Positions 16,101 through 24,467 of a stretch of DNA of 64,000 nucleotides are shown here, piece after piece. The stretch lies in NCBI RefSeq assembly GCF_029870595.1, contig NZ_JAPDIR010000024.1:1-64000 (forward strand), read 5' to 3'. The stretch is from Sphingomonas sp. CBMAI 2297 (GTDB lineage: Bacteria > Pseudomonadota > Alphaproteobacteria > Sphingomonadales > Sphingomonadaceae). The notes below the pieces were generated by a model. The model saw nothing but the letters and a program-made list of their open reading frames with translations, was not told where the DNA came from and did not search any database. Made by a program: the position numbers and the translations under genes. The first letter of the stretch is position 1. The number at the start of each line of letters is the position of its first letter.

Positions 16101-17015
16101 CTACGGCCTGGTATAGCTCGCTTCGATCCGCTTGGCCGCCTTGTCGATCTCCGGGAACAGCGTGCTTTCGGTGATGCCCAGCAATTCGAGCGCGGCGCGG
16201 ATGCCGGGCTTGGCCCTGGCGGGAACGATGAAACGCGTTTCCTGGATCAGATGGGCGAAATTGATCTGCTTCGGCGGCTTCAGCCCATAGATGATGAACC
16301 CGCCCGCCTGCGACAGGATACGGCGATTGCTCATCTTGGGATGGACATAATAGGGCTTGAACAGGTCGATCGGGTCGATGATCGGCAGGAAATGCGGCTT
16401 TTCCACCTGAATGAACCGGTGGAGCCGCTTATAGACCTGCTTTGCATTCACGCGGTCCCGCTCGGCTTCCTTGTCGGTCCCTTTCACCCGGCCTTCGCGA
16501 ATTGCGATGATCTCGGCCTTCTCTTCCTTGGTCATGTTGGCGAGATTGGCCAGGCAGCTGACCGAATCGCTGTCGAAATATTTCTCGCGCCCTTCCGGCA
16601 CCGCAAAGGCGGTGACCATGCTGTCGCTCCGACTGCCCTCCGGCCCGGGATCGGTGGCGAAATACAGCGCGACCAGCGGGTTGCGCGAGACGTCCATCAG
16701 CCGCGTCGGCAAGCCGAAATGTTGCATCCGCACCAGCCGGTCGAACATCGACTGGTCGCCGCCGAACTCGTGCGGATGCACGGAGATCAGGTCGCGGATC
16801 GCCCGCTTCTCGCATTCCTCGAGCTTCTTCAGATCGGGGCGGAAGAGCCCTGGAATATTCTCCCAGGACGAATCCCGTTGCCCCCGATAGCATTTGAAGA
16901 GCGGTTCCGCCGCCGCATAGGCCATCACCTTGCCGATGAAGTCGGTCAGGTCGGATACCGGTTCCGGGATCGTGACGGGGCCTGTGGATCTCTTCTTCGC
17001 GGGACTGGTCGTCAT
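16101..17015 (-). CDS. FRG-domain protein
   Basis: A 304-residue cytoplasmic protein. The FRG signature is clear: FKCYRGQRDSSWENIPGLFR (FRG-like 'YRGQ'), then LVRMQHFGLPTRLMDVSRNPLVALYFA, the conserved HFGLPTRLLDWT-like core. FRG domains are found in stand-alone proteins of mobile and defence loci and are of unknown catalysis; the fold may be nucleotide-modifying. The ATG at 17015 is used; a GTG at 17039 preceded by GAGG would add eight residues. The DNA is less GC-rich than its neighbours, a sign of transfer. It lies 75 bp downstream of the patatin-like gene on the same strand. Confidence 0.85.
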   Translation of the reverse strand: MTTSPAKKRSTGPVTIPEPVSDLTDFIGKVMAYAAAEPLFKCYRGQRDSSWENIPGLFRPDLKKLEECEKRAIRDLISVHPHEFGGDQSMFDRLVRMQHFGLPTRLMDVSRNPLVALYFATDPGPEGSRSDSMVTAFAVPEGREKYFDSDSVSCLANLANMTKEEKAEIIAIREGRVKGTDKEAERDRVNAKQVYKRLHRFIQVEKPHFLPIIDPIDLFKPYYVHPKMSNRRILSQAGGFIIYGLKPPKQINFAHLIQETRFIVPARAKPGIRAALELLGITESTLFPEIDKAAKRIEASYTRP

Positions 17016-17089
17016 TCCCGGATCCCTAGGAGCCGGCACGCGCCTCGCAAGCGAAACAACAACGAGATCGGCAGCATCGCGCCATGGGG

Positions 17090-19384
17090 CTAGCCGATCT
17101 CCGCCCGCAGCTCCGCGAACAGGCCCGGGATCTTCGTCAGTCTCTTCTCCTCCTCGTCGAGGATGGCGTGAAATGCCCGGCGCTTGATCGCCGCCGCGCG
17201 CTCCTCGGACGGACGGTTCCCGGGGTCGAGCGTCGAGAGCACGATGTCGATCAGCCGGTCCGCGCCGTGCAGGCGCCCCCAGAGATAGTCGTTCTCGCGA
17301 TAGGCGCGGCTGAAGAACGCGCCGAAGCTGTTGAACTGGATCCCCTTAAGCGTCGCCTCGGCACCGCCCGCGCGGATCGCCGTGGCGTCGTCGGGAGCGA
17401 TGCGATCGACCCGGATCGGATCAAACTCGTCCACGCCCTCGCCCTGCAACAGGGGCAGGGTGGCGATGTCGTAGAAGGGAAAGCCCAGATGCGAAAGGAG
17501 CAGCGGGCGGCGCTGCTCCTTGGCCAGGGTGCTCAGCCCTTCGGCCAGCCGCGCATCGGTCTCTCCGTCGAGCTTCTTCAGCTGCATCCGCTCGGCCAGC
17601 CGGTCGAGCATCGGCCCGGCATCGTCGGTCATCATCCTGATCTCGTCGCGCAGGTCCGCATAGGTGTCGGCGCGCTTGAGCTCGAGATAGGTTGCGAGCG
17701 AATCATAGATCGCCTCGCGCATCGGCCGCAGCATGCCATGGCTGGTCGGCAGGTCGATCTCGGTGAGCCGGCGCGCGAGCAGGCGCAGGCGGCGGATGCG
17801 GAAGCCGAGATCGTGGGCGCGCAGGAATTCGAGCGTCTCGGGCGAGGCGCCGTTGGAAAGCGTCGCGCCGAACCGGTCGGCGCCGCGCGACTGGACCGTG
17901 GCGGCCAGCGCCTCGCGGATCTCGTGCAGCCGCTCGGGGCCATGCTGCTCGCCGACCGTGTAGAGCAGCCGCGCGGTGCGGTCGATCGCGCCTTCCACTT
18001 TCAGCAGGCCATAGGCGGTGTGGCCATAGCCGGCCTTCGCCGCAGCGGCGACCTGGGCGCGGCGGCGCCATGTCGCGAGCCGCTTGGGGGTGGGATAATC
18101 GAGCCACAGCGTATAGCCGAACAGCGCCTCGACCTGGGTTTCCACTTCGGCGCGGATCTCGGTGACGATGGCGAGCATCCGCTCGATCCGGTGCGAGCGC
18201 CGGGCGATCTCGTCGAGATTGTCGCGGATCGGCTGCTCGCGCGGCAGCTCGGAAAGGGCGCCGATGATCGTGGCGAAGAAGCCGGGCTTCTTGTCCGCCT
18301 CGGTGCCGTAGAAGTCGAAGCGGAAATTGGGAAAGGGGTCGACGAAGATGAAGCGCCGGTCGACCTGGCGGCGGGCGGGGCGTTCCTTGAGCGCTTCCAT
18401 GGCCGGGCGGAAGGGCGCGTTGGCCAGCACCGATCCGTCGATCAGGATCGCCTTCTCGGCGCGGTTGTCCGCCCATTGGCGCGGCAGGACGCGTTCCAGG
18501 AAGGCGTCGCGTTGCGGCCAGGCCTGTTTCCGCTCGGCGAGCAGCTCGTCCATCTCGTCCACCGTCATCGGCGGGAAGGCGCCGGGGAAGCTGGAGGTGG
18601 CCCGCGCCGCGAAGGTCAGGCTCGCGGCATCGGCGAAGCGCTCGCCCGGCAGGCCGTGATCGGTGAAGGAGAAGACCAGCCGGTGCTCGTTCTCGATCAC
18701 CGATGTGGGCGAATTGAGCCGCAGCGCCTCGGGATGGCCGCGGAAATCGGTGACGGTGACGAACAGGTCGAGCGGCTGGCCGTCGGGCAGCAGGCGCTTG
18801 TCCCTGGGGCTTCGGGCCATGGCGGCGAAGGCGTCGAGGATGGTGTTGGCCAGCCGCTTGCCGCCGAACGGCGGCTCGAACCAGCGCGAGCGGACGAAAT
18901 GTTCGAGCTTCAGCCGCACTTCGTCGCGCGCCTCCACCGCGACCGTCTCGTCCACGGTCTTGGAGCGATTGGCGACCAGCCAGGCGATCGGCACCGCCCA
19001 GATCTTGGCAAAGCGATGCGAAGGGCGCTGGCGCGGCTCGAGCAGCGCCTCGACATCGGCATTGTCCATCCACAGGTCGGTGAGCGGATCGAGCGACTGG
19101 CCGGTGGCGATGGCCTGGGCCAGGAACACCGTGTTGATGCCGCCCGCGCTGGCGCCGGCCAGGATATCGACCAGCACCCGCAGATTGACGCCCGAGGTCT
19201 CGCGGATTTCCTCGATCAGCTCGCGATACACGTCGGGCCGCCCGTCCGCGCCGTCGCGCTCGGCGCAGCTGGCGCGGGCGAGGCGCCACACCTCCTTGGT
19301 GATGCCGTGCATGTAAACGGCCAGGCTGATGCCGCCGTAGCAGACGAGCGCGAGGCGCAGTTCCTTGTCGCGGGTTTCGGTCAT
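17090..19384 (-). CDS. Patatin-like phospholipase-related protein (large, TIGR03607-like)
   Basis: A 764-residue protein. The N-terminus ALVCYGGISLAVYMHGITKEVW and ILAGASAGGINTVFLAQA give the oxyanion Gly-rich element and nucleophile Ser (GASAG); the dyad Asp is in AILIDGSVLANAPF. Length and the DUF3376-like C-terminal half match the 'patatin-related protein' family rather than small bacterial patatins. Predicted serine lipid acyl hydrolase; substrate unknown. The ATG at 19384 shares a base with the stop of the upstream endonuclease-family gene (TGATGA), so the two are coupled. Confidence 0.88.
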   Translation of the reverse strand: MTETRDKELRLALVCYGGISLAVYMHGITKEVWRLARASCAERDGADGRPDVYRELIEEIRETSGVNLRVLVDILAGASAGGINTVFLAQAIATGQSLDPLTDLWMDNADVEALLEPRQRPSHRFAKIWAVPIAWLVANRSKTVDETVAVEARDEVRLKLEHFVRSRWFEPPFGGKRLANTILDAFAAMARSPRDKRLLPDGQPLDLFVTVTDFRGHPEALRLNSPTSVIENEHRLVFSFTDHGLPGERFADAASLTFAARATSSFPGAFPPMTVDEMDELLAERKQAWPQRDAFLERVLPRQWADNRAEKAILIDGSVLANAPFRPAMEALKERPARRQVDRRFIFVDPFPNFRFDFYGTEADKKPGFFATIIGALSELPREQPIRDNLDEIARRSHRIERMLAIVTEIRAEVETQVEALFGYTLWLDYPTPKRLATWRRRAQVAAAAKAGYGHTAYGLLKVEGAIDRTARLLYTVGEQHGPERLHEIREALAATVQSRGADRFGATLSNGASPETLEFLRAHDLGFRIRRLRLLARRLTEIDLPTSHGMLRPMREAIYDSLATYLELKRADTYADLRDEIRMMTDDAGPMLDRLAERMQLKKLDGETDARLAEGLSTLAKEQRRPLLLSHLGFPFYDIATLPLLQGEGVDEFDPIRVDRIAPDDATAIRAGGAEATLKGIQFNSFGAFFSRAYRENDYLWGRLHGADRLIDIVLSTLDPGNRPSEERAAAIKRRAFHAILDEEEKRLTKIPGLFAELRAEIG

Positions 19385-20082
19385 CAGGCCTTTTGCAGTG
19401 TCGCCCAGATGGGCAGGTGATCGGAAGCCGTACGCGCCTGGAGGCTGTCATGCACGCCGGCATCGGTGATGGTCAGTTCCGGGCTTGCCATGATCCGGTC
19501 GAGCCGTGCCATCGGGCGCCGGGCATGGAAGGTCTTGCCGGTGGGGGCGAAGGCGAAATGGCCGGCAAAATCGCGCAGGCAGCCGGACTGGGCGCTCCAT
19601 TCGTTCAGGTCGCCCATCAGGATCGTCGGATATTGGCGCGTGCTCGCCTGGAGATGGGTGATGATCGCATGCGCCTGGCGCCGCCGCCACAGGCCGGACA
19701 GATCGAGATGCATGCCGACCACGCGCACCACCGGCCCGCCGGACAGGCGCAGATCGGCCATCACCGCGCCGCGCGGCTCGAGCGCGGGCAGGTGGATCGC
19801 CTCGCAATCGAGGATCTGCGCGTCCTTGCGCACCAATAGCGCGTTGCCGTGCCAGCCCATCGAGCGCGCCTTGGTGCCCAGGGGGACGGGCTTGTAGTCG
19901 CTGTGCTCGGCGAGGAGATGCTGGGTGAGCACCGCCGAACGCTCGCCGAAGCGGCGATCGGCTTCCTGGAGCGCGACGATGTCGGCATCGATCTCGCACA
20001 GCACTTGCAGCGTGCGCTCGGGGCGCCGCCGGCGATCGGTGCCGATCGACTTGCGCATATTGTAGCTGGCGACCTTGATCAT
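19384..20082 (-). CDS. Endonuclease/exonuclease/phosphatase (EEP) family protein
   Basis: A 232-residue metal-dependent phosphodiesterase fold. Motifs in order: VASYNMRKS, IVALQEADRRF (metal-binding Glu), GMHLDLSGLWRR, ILMGDLNEW (catalytic Asp-Leu-Asn), and the terminal TASDHLPIWATL (Asp-His). The family covers nucleases, lipid phosphatases and sphingomyelinase-like enzymes. It is the first gene of an EEP-patatin pair; pairing a phosphodiesterase with a lipid acyl hydrolase suggests phospholipid or cardiolipin breakdown, which is inference from adjacency. Confidence 0.87.
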   Translation of the reverse strand: MIKVASYNMRKSIGTDRRRRPERTLQVLCEIDADIVALQEADRRFGERSAVLTQHLLAEHSDYKPVPLGTKARSMGWHGNALLVRKDAQILDCEAIHLPALEPRGAVMADLRLSGGPVVRVVGMHLDLSGLWRRRQAHAIITHLQASTRQYPTILMGDLNEWSAQSGCLRDFAGHFAFAPTGKTFHARRPMARLDRIMASPELTITDAGVHDSLQARTASDHLPIWATLQKA

Positions 20083-20125
20083 CGGCGCCCCTTATCGCGG
20101 GGCTTGCGGAACATGTGCAAGGGCC

Positions 20126-20326
20126 TCAGCTCGGATGCGCCTCGGCGCTGCCCTGGCTGGCGGCTTCGTGCGCCGCCGCGACGAGCCGGCGGCCGGTCTC
20201 CTCCGCGGCGCGGGGCGTCATCGCGATGGCGACGCCATCGGGGCCGTCGAGCAGCACCACGCCCTGTTCGGCGGTCGCGACTCCCGGATCCTCCGCGGGT
20301 TCGGCGGGCGAGATCTTCTGTCCCAT
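20126..20326 (-). CDS. Small conserved hypothetical protein, 66 aa
   Basis: A short leftward frame reading MGQKISPAEPAEDPG and then GVVLLDGPDGVAIAMTPRAAEETGRRLVAAAHEAASQG. The second part is a compact beta-strand/helix unit of a kind seen in small sphingomonad proteins. The ATG at 20326 is preceded by GGAGAAAGC, a better ribosome binding site than an ATG 18 bases further upstream. Function unknown. It lies between the EEP gene and the MmcQ/YjbR gene, all leftward, so it could be part of the same transcript. Confidence 0.6.
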   Translation of the reverse strand: MGQKISPAEPAEDPGVATAEQGVVLLDGPDGVAIAMTPRAAEETGRRLVAAAHEAASQGSAEAHPS

Positions 20327-20426
20327 GCTTTCTCCGTTCGCCATGCCGCCGCAGCGCGGCGGGAACTGGGGGACAAACTCGGGTGAACGGGAAAATATCC
20401 AGGGCTCCGGGGAAGTTCGCCCGATT

Positions 20427-20804
20427 TCAGCGGCCGCCGGCTTCCAGCAGCCGGCGCGGGGCGGCGAGTTCCCAGCTGCGCGCGATCCGGTCGCCGACGA
20501 AATCCCAGTCGATATCGGGCCCGGCGAGCGAGATGCCCAGCCAGCCGATGCCGAAATAAGCCACCCTGGAATAGGTCTCGGGCGCGATGCCGATCAGGTT
20601 GGGGCCTTCCTCGTCGTCGGCGGTCTTCACCGCCACGATGGTGCGGCCGTCGCCATGATGGTCGTGGCGGAACTGGGCGAACTGCTTGCCGGCGACGAAG
20701 AAGGTCGGCTGGCCGTGGCTCGGCCGCTCCTCGGCTTCGGGAAGCTCCAGCGCGATCGCGCGGACCTGGGCAAGGGCGGAGTCGGGATCGGGGCTCAGCG
20801 GCAT
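20427..20804 (-). CDS. MmcQ/YjbR family DNA-binding-like protein
   Basis: A 125-residue protein with the family pattern LELPEAEERPSHGQPTFFVAGKQFAQF at the start and PETYSRVAYFGIGWLGISLAG in the middle, ending in WDFVGDRIARSWELAAP. MmcQ/YjbR proteins have a double-wing fold; DNA binding is proposed, function is uncertain. Its start overlaps the last ten bases of purN, indicating co-translation with the purine pair, although no purine link is known. Confidence 0.85.
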   Translation of the reverse strand: MPLSPDPDSALAQVRAIALELPEAEERPSHGQPTFFVAGKQFAQFRHDHHGDGRTIVAVKTADDEEGPNLIGIAPETYSRVAYFGIGWLGISLAGPDIDWDFVGDRIARSWELAAPRRLLEAGGR

Positions 20805-21361
20805 AGGAACTCGGCGACTATCCGTGGATAGAGCCGATGTTCCTCCCTGAGCACGCGTTCCGCAAGGCTTTCCGGCGTGTCGCCGGGCAGGATCGCCACT
20901 TCGGCCTGGCCGAGCACTTCGCCGCCGTCCAGCTCCTCGGTGACGATGTGCACCGAGGCCCCGCCATGGCTGTCGCCCGCCGCGATCGCGCGGGCATGGG
21001 TGTCGAGCCCCTTGTACCTGGGCAGCAGCGAGGGGTGGATGTTGACGATCCTGCCGCGCCAGGCCGCGACGAACTCGTCGCTGAGCAGGCGCATATAGCC
21101 GGCCAGCGCGATCGCCTCGACGCCGGCCTGGCGCAGCGCCGCGTCGATCCTCGCTTCATATTCGGCCTTGGCGATGCCCTTGGGGCTTTGCGCGAAAGTG
21201 GTGATGCCCTGTCCAGCGGCCCAGGCGAGCCCCTCCGCCGCCGGCCTGTCGCTGGCGACGAGCGCGACCTCATAGGGGCAGTCGGGCGCCTTCGCGGCCT
21301 CGACCAGCGCCGCCATGTTGGAGCCGCGCCCGGAAATGAGGATGCCGAGCTTCCTACGCAT
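20795..21361 (-). CDS. purN: Phosphoribosylglycinamide formyltransferase
   Basis: Transfers a formyl group from 10-formyl-THF to GAR in de novo purine synthesis. 188 residues. GRGSNMAALVEA binds phosphate; catalytic residues are in VNIHPSLLPRYKG (Asn, His) and HIVTEELDGG (Asp). It begins eight bases inside the end of purM, giving a coupled purM-purN pair, the usual proteobacterial order. Its 3' end overlaps the MmcQ/YjbR start. Confidence 0.95.
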   Translation of the reverse strand: MRRKLGILISGRGSNMAALVEAAKAPDCPYEVALVASDRPAAEGLAWAAGQGITTFAQSPKGIAKAEYEARIDAALRQAGVEAIALAGYMRLLSDEFVAAWRGRIVNIHPSLLPRYKGLDTHARAIAAGDSHGGASVHIVTEELDGGEVLGQAEVAILPGDTPESLAERVLREEHRLYPRIVAEFLCR

Positions 21362-22448
21362 TGTGCGTGGCGGACCACTCCGCGCGCGCGCTCCAGACTT
21401 CCTCGGCGCCGAACACGGTGCAGCCGCGCCCGCCCGCCTCGACGGTGCCGATCGCGAACACTTCCTCGCCCGCCGCGTAGAGTGCTTCCTTCACATCGTC
21501 CGCCAGCTCGGGCGCCACCACCGCGACCATGCCGATGCCGCAGTTGAAGGTGCGCGCCATTTCCTCGGGCTCGATGTTCCCCTGTGCCTGCAGGAAGGCC
21601 ATCAGCCGGGGCAGGGGCCAGGAACCGGCGTCGATCCGGGCATGGCAGCCCTCGGGCAGCACGCGCGGGACATTCTCGAGCAGGCCGCCGCCGGTGATGT
21701 GCGCCAGGCCGCGGATATTGCCGTTGCGAAGTTGCGGAAGCAGGCTTTGCACATAGATGCGGGTCGGCGCCATCAGCGCGTCGAGCAGGATCACCTCCGG
21801 ATCGAACAGGGCAGGGCGATCCATCTTCCAGCCCTTGTCGGCGGCGAGGCGGCGGACCAGCGAGAAGCCGTTGGAATGGACGCCGGTCGAGCCCAGGCCG
21901 AGGAGCACGTCGCCGGGGCGGATCGCGCTGCCGTCGAGCAGCCGGTCGCGCTCGACCGCGCCGACGCAGAAGCCGGCCAGGTCGTAATCGCCCTCGGCAT
22001 ACATGCCCGGCATCTCGGCGGTCTCGCCGCCGATCAGCGCGCAACCGGCCTGGCGGCACCCCTCGGCGATCGAAGCGATCACGCGCTCGGCGGTCTCGGG
22101 CACCAGCTTGCCGCTGGCATAATAGTCGAGGAAGAACAGCGGCTCGGCGCCCTGGACGATCAGGTCGTTGGCACACATCGCGACCAGGTCGACGCCGACG
22201 CCGTCATGCGCGTCATGATCGATCGCGAGCTTGAGCTTGGTGCCGACGCCGTCGTTCGCGGCGACCAGCAGCGGATCGGTGAAGCCGGCCGCCTTCAGGT
22301 CGAACACGCCGCCGAACCCGCCCAGATCGGCATCGGCGCCGGGGCGCCGGGTGGACTTGGCGAGCGGGCCGATCGCGCGGACCAGCGCGTTGCCGGCCGC
22401 GATCGAGACGCCCGCCTGGGCATAGGTATAGTTCTTCTGGTCGCTCAT
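21354..22448 (-). CDS. purM: Phosphoribosylformylglycinamidine cyclo-ligase
   Basis: Closes the imidazole ring of AIR with ATP. 364 residues, normal length. Landmarks are LLVAANDGVGTKLKLAI, VDLVAMCANDLIVQGAEPLFFLDY, IGGETAEMPGMY and LAHITGGGLLENVPRVLPEG. First gene of the leftward purM-purN-MmcQ/YjbR run. The promoter must lie in the 98-bp gap shared with the divergent exported-protein gene, where two small palindromes are found. Confidence 0.96.
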   Translation of the reverse strand: MSDQKNYTYAQAGVSIAAGNALVRAIGPLAKSTRRPGADADLGGFGGVFDLKAAGFTDPLLVAANDGVGTKLKLAIDHDAHDGVGVDLVAMCANDLIVQGAEPLFFLDYYASGKLVPETAERVIASIAEGCRQAGCALIGGETAEMPGMYAEGDYDLAGFCVGAVERDRLLDGSAIRPGDVLLGLGSTGVHSNGFSLVRRLAADKGWKMDRPALFDPEVILLDALMAPTRIYVQSLLPQLRNGNIRGLAHITGGGLLENVPRVLPEGCHARIDAGSWPLPRLMAFLQAQGNIEPEEMARTFNCGIGMVAVVAPELADDVKEALYAAGEEVFAIGTVEAGGRGCTVFGAEEVWSARAEWSATHNA

Positions 22449-22467
22449 GCCGGGCGCTTAGCGCCAT

Positions 22468-22500
22468 CTTCCCGATACGGGAAGTAACACCGTGCGTTAC
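22468..22500. promoter_or_regulatory. Two small palindromes in the purM divergent promoter region
   Basis: CTTCCCG-ATA-CGGGAAG at 22468-22484 is a perfect 7-bp inverted repeat; directly joined to it, GTAAC...GTTAC at 22484-22500 is a second 5-bp inverted repeat. They lie 20-52 bp upstream of purM and about 50-80 bp upstream of the divergent gene. They could be operators or an mRNA hairpin; no regulator is known to fit. Confidence 0.3.
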
Positions 22501-22546
22501 ATCTACGCTTGGATTTCCCCGCTCGCTTCGCCAAAAGGGCCGCTGC

Positions 22547-23818
22547 ATGACCCTTGCCCGCAAATCCCTCACCATCGGCATCGCTTCCGCGCTCGCGCTT
22601 GCGGGTCTTGGCGCCGTGTTCGCCGAAGGGGACGGCAAGGCGCCCGCCGGCGGCAGCGCCGTGCCGATCGACGCCTCGGGCAGCTTCGAAGTGTCGGGCG
22701 TCGATGTCGACGTGAAGGGCAAGGACGCCGATGCCGCGCGCTATGGCGGCTGGCGGCTCGCCCAGCGCAAGGGCTGGGAGATGCTGTCGCGCAAGCTGAC
22801 CGGCAAGGTTTCCGCCATGTCCGATTCGGCGCTCGATTCGCTCGTCACCGGCATCGTCGTCGAGAAGGAGCAGATCGGCCCGACGCGCTACATCGCGCGC
22901 CTCAGCGTGCTGTTCGATCGCAACAAGGCGGGCGGCATCCTGGGCGTTTCGGTGGCGGTGAACCAGTCGCCGCCGATGCTGATCGTGCCGCTGGAATATT
23001 CGGGCGGCGCGGGCCTGGTGTTCGAGCGGGAGACCGCCTGGGCGCGCGCCTGGAACCGCTTCAAGAGCGGCGGCAGCACGGTCGACTATGTCCGCGTGCA
23101 GGGCAACGGCCCCGATTCCATGCTGCTCAACGCGGGCCAGGTGCTGCGCCGCGGCCGCAACTGGTGGCGCTCGGTGCTCGATCAATATGGCGCCGCCGAC
23201 GTGCTGATCGCCGAGGTGCAGCTGCGCCGCGAATATCCGGGCGGGCCGATCATCGGCATCTTCTCGGCCACCCATGGCCCCGATCGCCAGAAGATCGCCG
23301 ATTTCGCGCTGCGGGTGGACAATGGCGATTCGCTCGACACGCTGATGGATGCGGGCGTCCAGCGGCTCGACAAGGCCTATCAGCAGGCGCTCGCGCTCGG
23401 CCAGCTCAGCACCGACCGGCTTCTCGCCACTCGTCCGCCGGGCGCGAAGGCCGAGGAGAAGCCCAGCGACGAGGCGACCGAGGCGGCGACGCCCACGCCC
23501 GAGCCCAGCGTTGCCGCCGGCACCGCGATCAGCGTCCAGTTCGACACGCCCAATGTCGGCTCGGTCAATGCCGGCGAGGCGGCGCTGCGCGGCATCCCGG
23601 GCGTGCGCTCCGCCGTCACCTCCAGCCTGGCGCTGGGCGGCATCTCGGTGATGCGCGTTTCCTATGACGGCCAGATCGCCTCGCTGCACGCGCAGCTGGA
23701 GGCGCGGGGCTGGAGCGTGCAGGAAGGGCCGGGCGTGCTCCGCATCCGGCGTGCCGGCGGCGGCGGTGCCCAGCCGGCGCCCACGCCGCAGGCGACGGAA
23801 GCGCCGAACGGCGGATGA
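22547..23818 (+). CDS. Exported DUF2066-like protein
   Basis: A 423-residue protein with a signal peptide (ARKSLTIGIASALALAGLG, cleaved after VFA). The mature N-terminus holds ASGSFEVSGVDVDVKGKDADAARYGGWRLAQRKGW, resembling DUF2066 proteins; the middle is followed by a Glu/Thr/Pro linker (about 305-330) and a C-terminal alpha-beta domain (NVGSVNAGEAALRGIPGVRSAVTSSL) that looks like a ferredoxin-like or HMA-type fold without the CxxC metal site. It overlaps hdaA by four bases (ATGA), a conserved neighbour pair in sphingomonads and other proteobacteria, though no functional link is established. Confidence 0.75.
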   Translation: MTLARKSLTIGIASALALAGLGAVFAEGDGKAPAGGSAVPIDASGSFEVSGVDVDVKGKDADAARYGGWRLAQRKGWEMLSRKLTGKVSAMSDSALDSLVTGIVVEKEQIGPTRYIARLSVLFDRNKAGGILGVSVAVNQSPPMLIVPLEYSGGAGLVFERETAWARAWNRFKSGGSTVDYVRVQGNGPDSMLLNAGQVLRRGRNWWRSVLDQYGAADVLIAEVQLRREYPGGPIIGIFSATHGPDRQKIADFALRVDNGDSLDTLMDAGVQRLDKAYQQALALGQLSTDRLLATRPPGAKAEEKPSDEATEAATPTPEPSVAAGTAISVQFDTPNVGSVNAGEAALRGIPGVRSAVTSSLALGGISVMRVSYDGQIASLHAQLEARGWSVQEGPGVLRIRRAGGGGAQPAPTPQATEAPNGG

Positions 23819-24420
23819 CGCAGCTTCGCCTGCCGCTGGGACTGCCCGAAGCGCGCGAGACGGAATTCCTGGTCAGCGACTCCAACGCCCGCGCCGTCCA
23901 CCAGCTCGAACATTGGGGCACCTGGCCCGTCATGTCGGCGCTGCTCATCGGTCCGCGCAAGTCCGGCCGCAGCCTGCTCGCGCGCATCTTCGCGTCGAAG
24001 ACCGGCGCGCGCATCTTCGACGATGCCGATCTCGGCAAGGAGGCCGAGGTCTTCCATGCCTGGAACCAGGCCCAGGCCGAGCATCGCCCGCTGCTGATCG
24101 TGGCCCAGGCCGCGCCGCCCGCCTGGGCGGTGAAGCTGCCCGATCTCAAGTCGCGCCTCGCCGCCTCGCCCCTGCTCGAGATCGGCCCGCCCGACGATGC
24201 GCTGATCCCCCAGCTGCTGGAGCGCGCATTCGAGCGCCATCTGCTCCATGCCCGTCCGGACGTCATCGCCTGGATCGCCAGGCGGATCGAGCGCAGCCAT
24301 ATCGCGATCCTGCGCGTTGCCGATGCACTGGAGCTGGAGGCGGGGCGGCGCTTGTCGATCCCCGCGGTTCGCGCCACATTGGCCGCGGCTGGTCTCATAA
24401 CCGAAACGGACGGTGACTAA
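23815..24420 (+). CDS. hdaA: HdaA, regulatory inactivator of DnaA
   Basis: A 201-residue DnaA-related AAA+ protein that, with the beta clamp and DNA, promotes hydrolysis of DnaA-ATP to prevent re-initiation. It begins TQLRLPLGL, a match to the Hda clamp-binding motif QL(S/P)LPL. The Walker A region is GPRKSGRSLLA (residues 46-53 core) with Arg in place of the usual Lys; Walker B-like IFDDADL follows, and the lid helix is HIAILRVADALE. Shorter than full Hda of E. coli by about 30 residues. Overlaps the upstream gene by four bases and is followed by ppk1. Confidence 0.85.
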   Translation: MTQLRLPLGLPEARETEFLVSDSNARAVHQLEHWGTWPVMSALLIGPRKSGRSLLARIFASKTGARIFDDADLGKEAEVFHAWNQAQAEHRPLLIVAQAAPPAWAVKLPDLKSRLAASPLLEIGPPDDALIPQLLERAFERHLLHARPDVIAWIARRIERSHIAILRVADALELEAGRRLSIPAVRATLAAAGLITETDGD

Positions 24421-24467
24421 CGGCGATGGCCAAGGCAGCGAACAGGCAGGCCGTCGAAGGGACCCAG

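Noticed and set aside
17084..19420. A 778-codon open frame on the plus strand
   Set aside because: Antisense to the patatin-like gene, whose motifs are clear; composition is typical of a shadow frame.
17090..20082. CBASS-type defence system built on the patatin-like protein
   Set aside because: No cyclic-nucleotide synthase (CD-NTase) or ancillary genes nearby, and the patatin is of the large non-CapV type.
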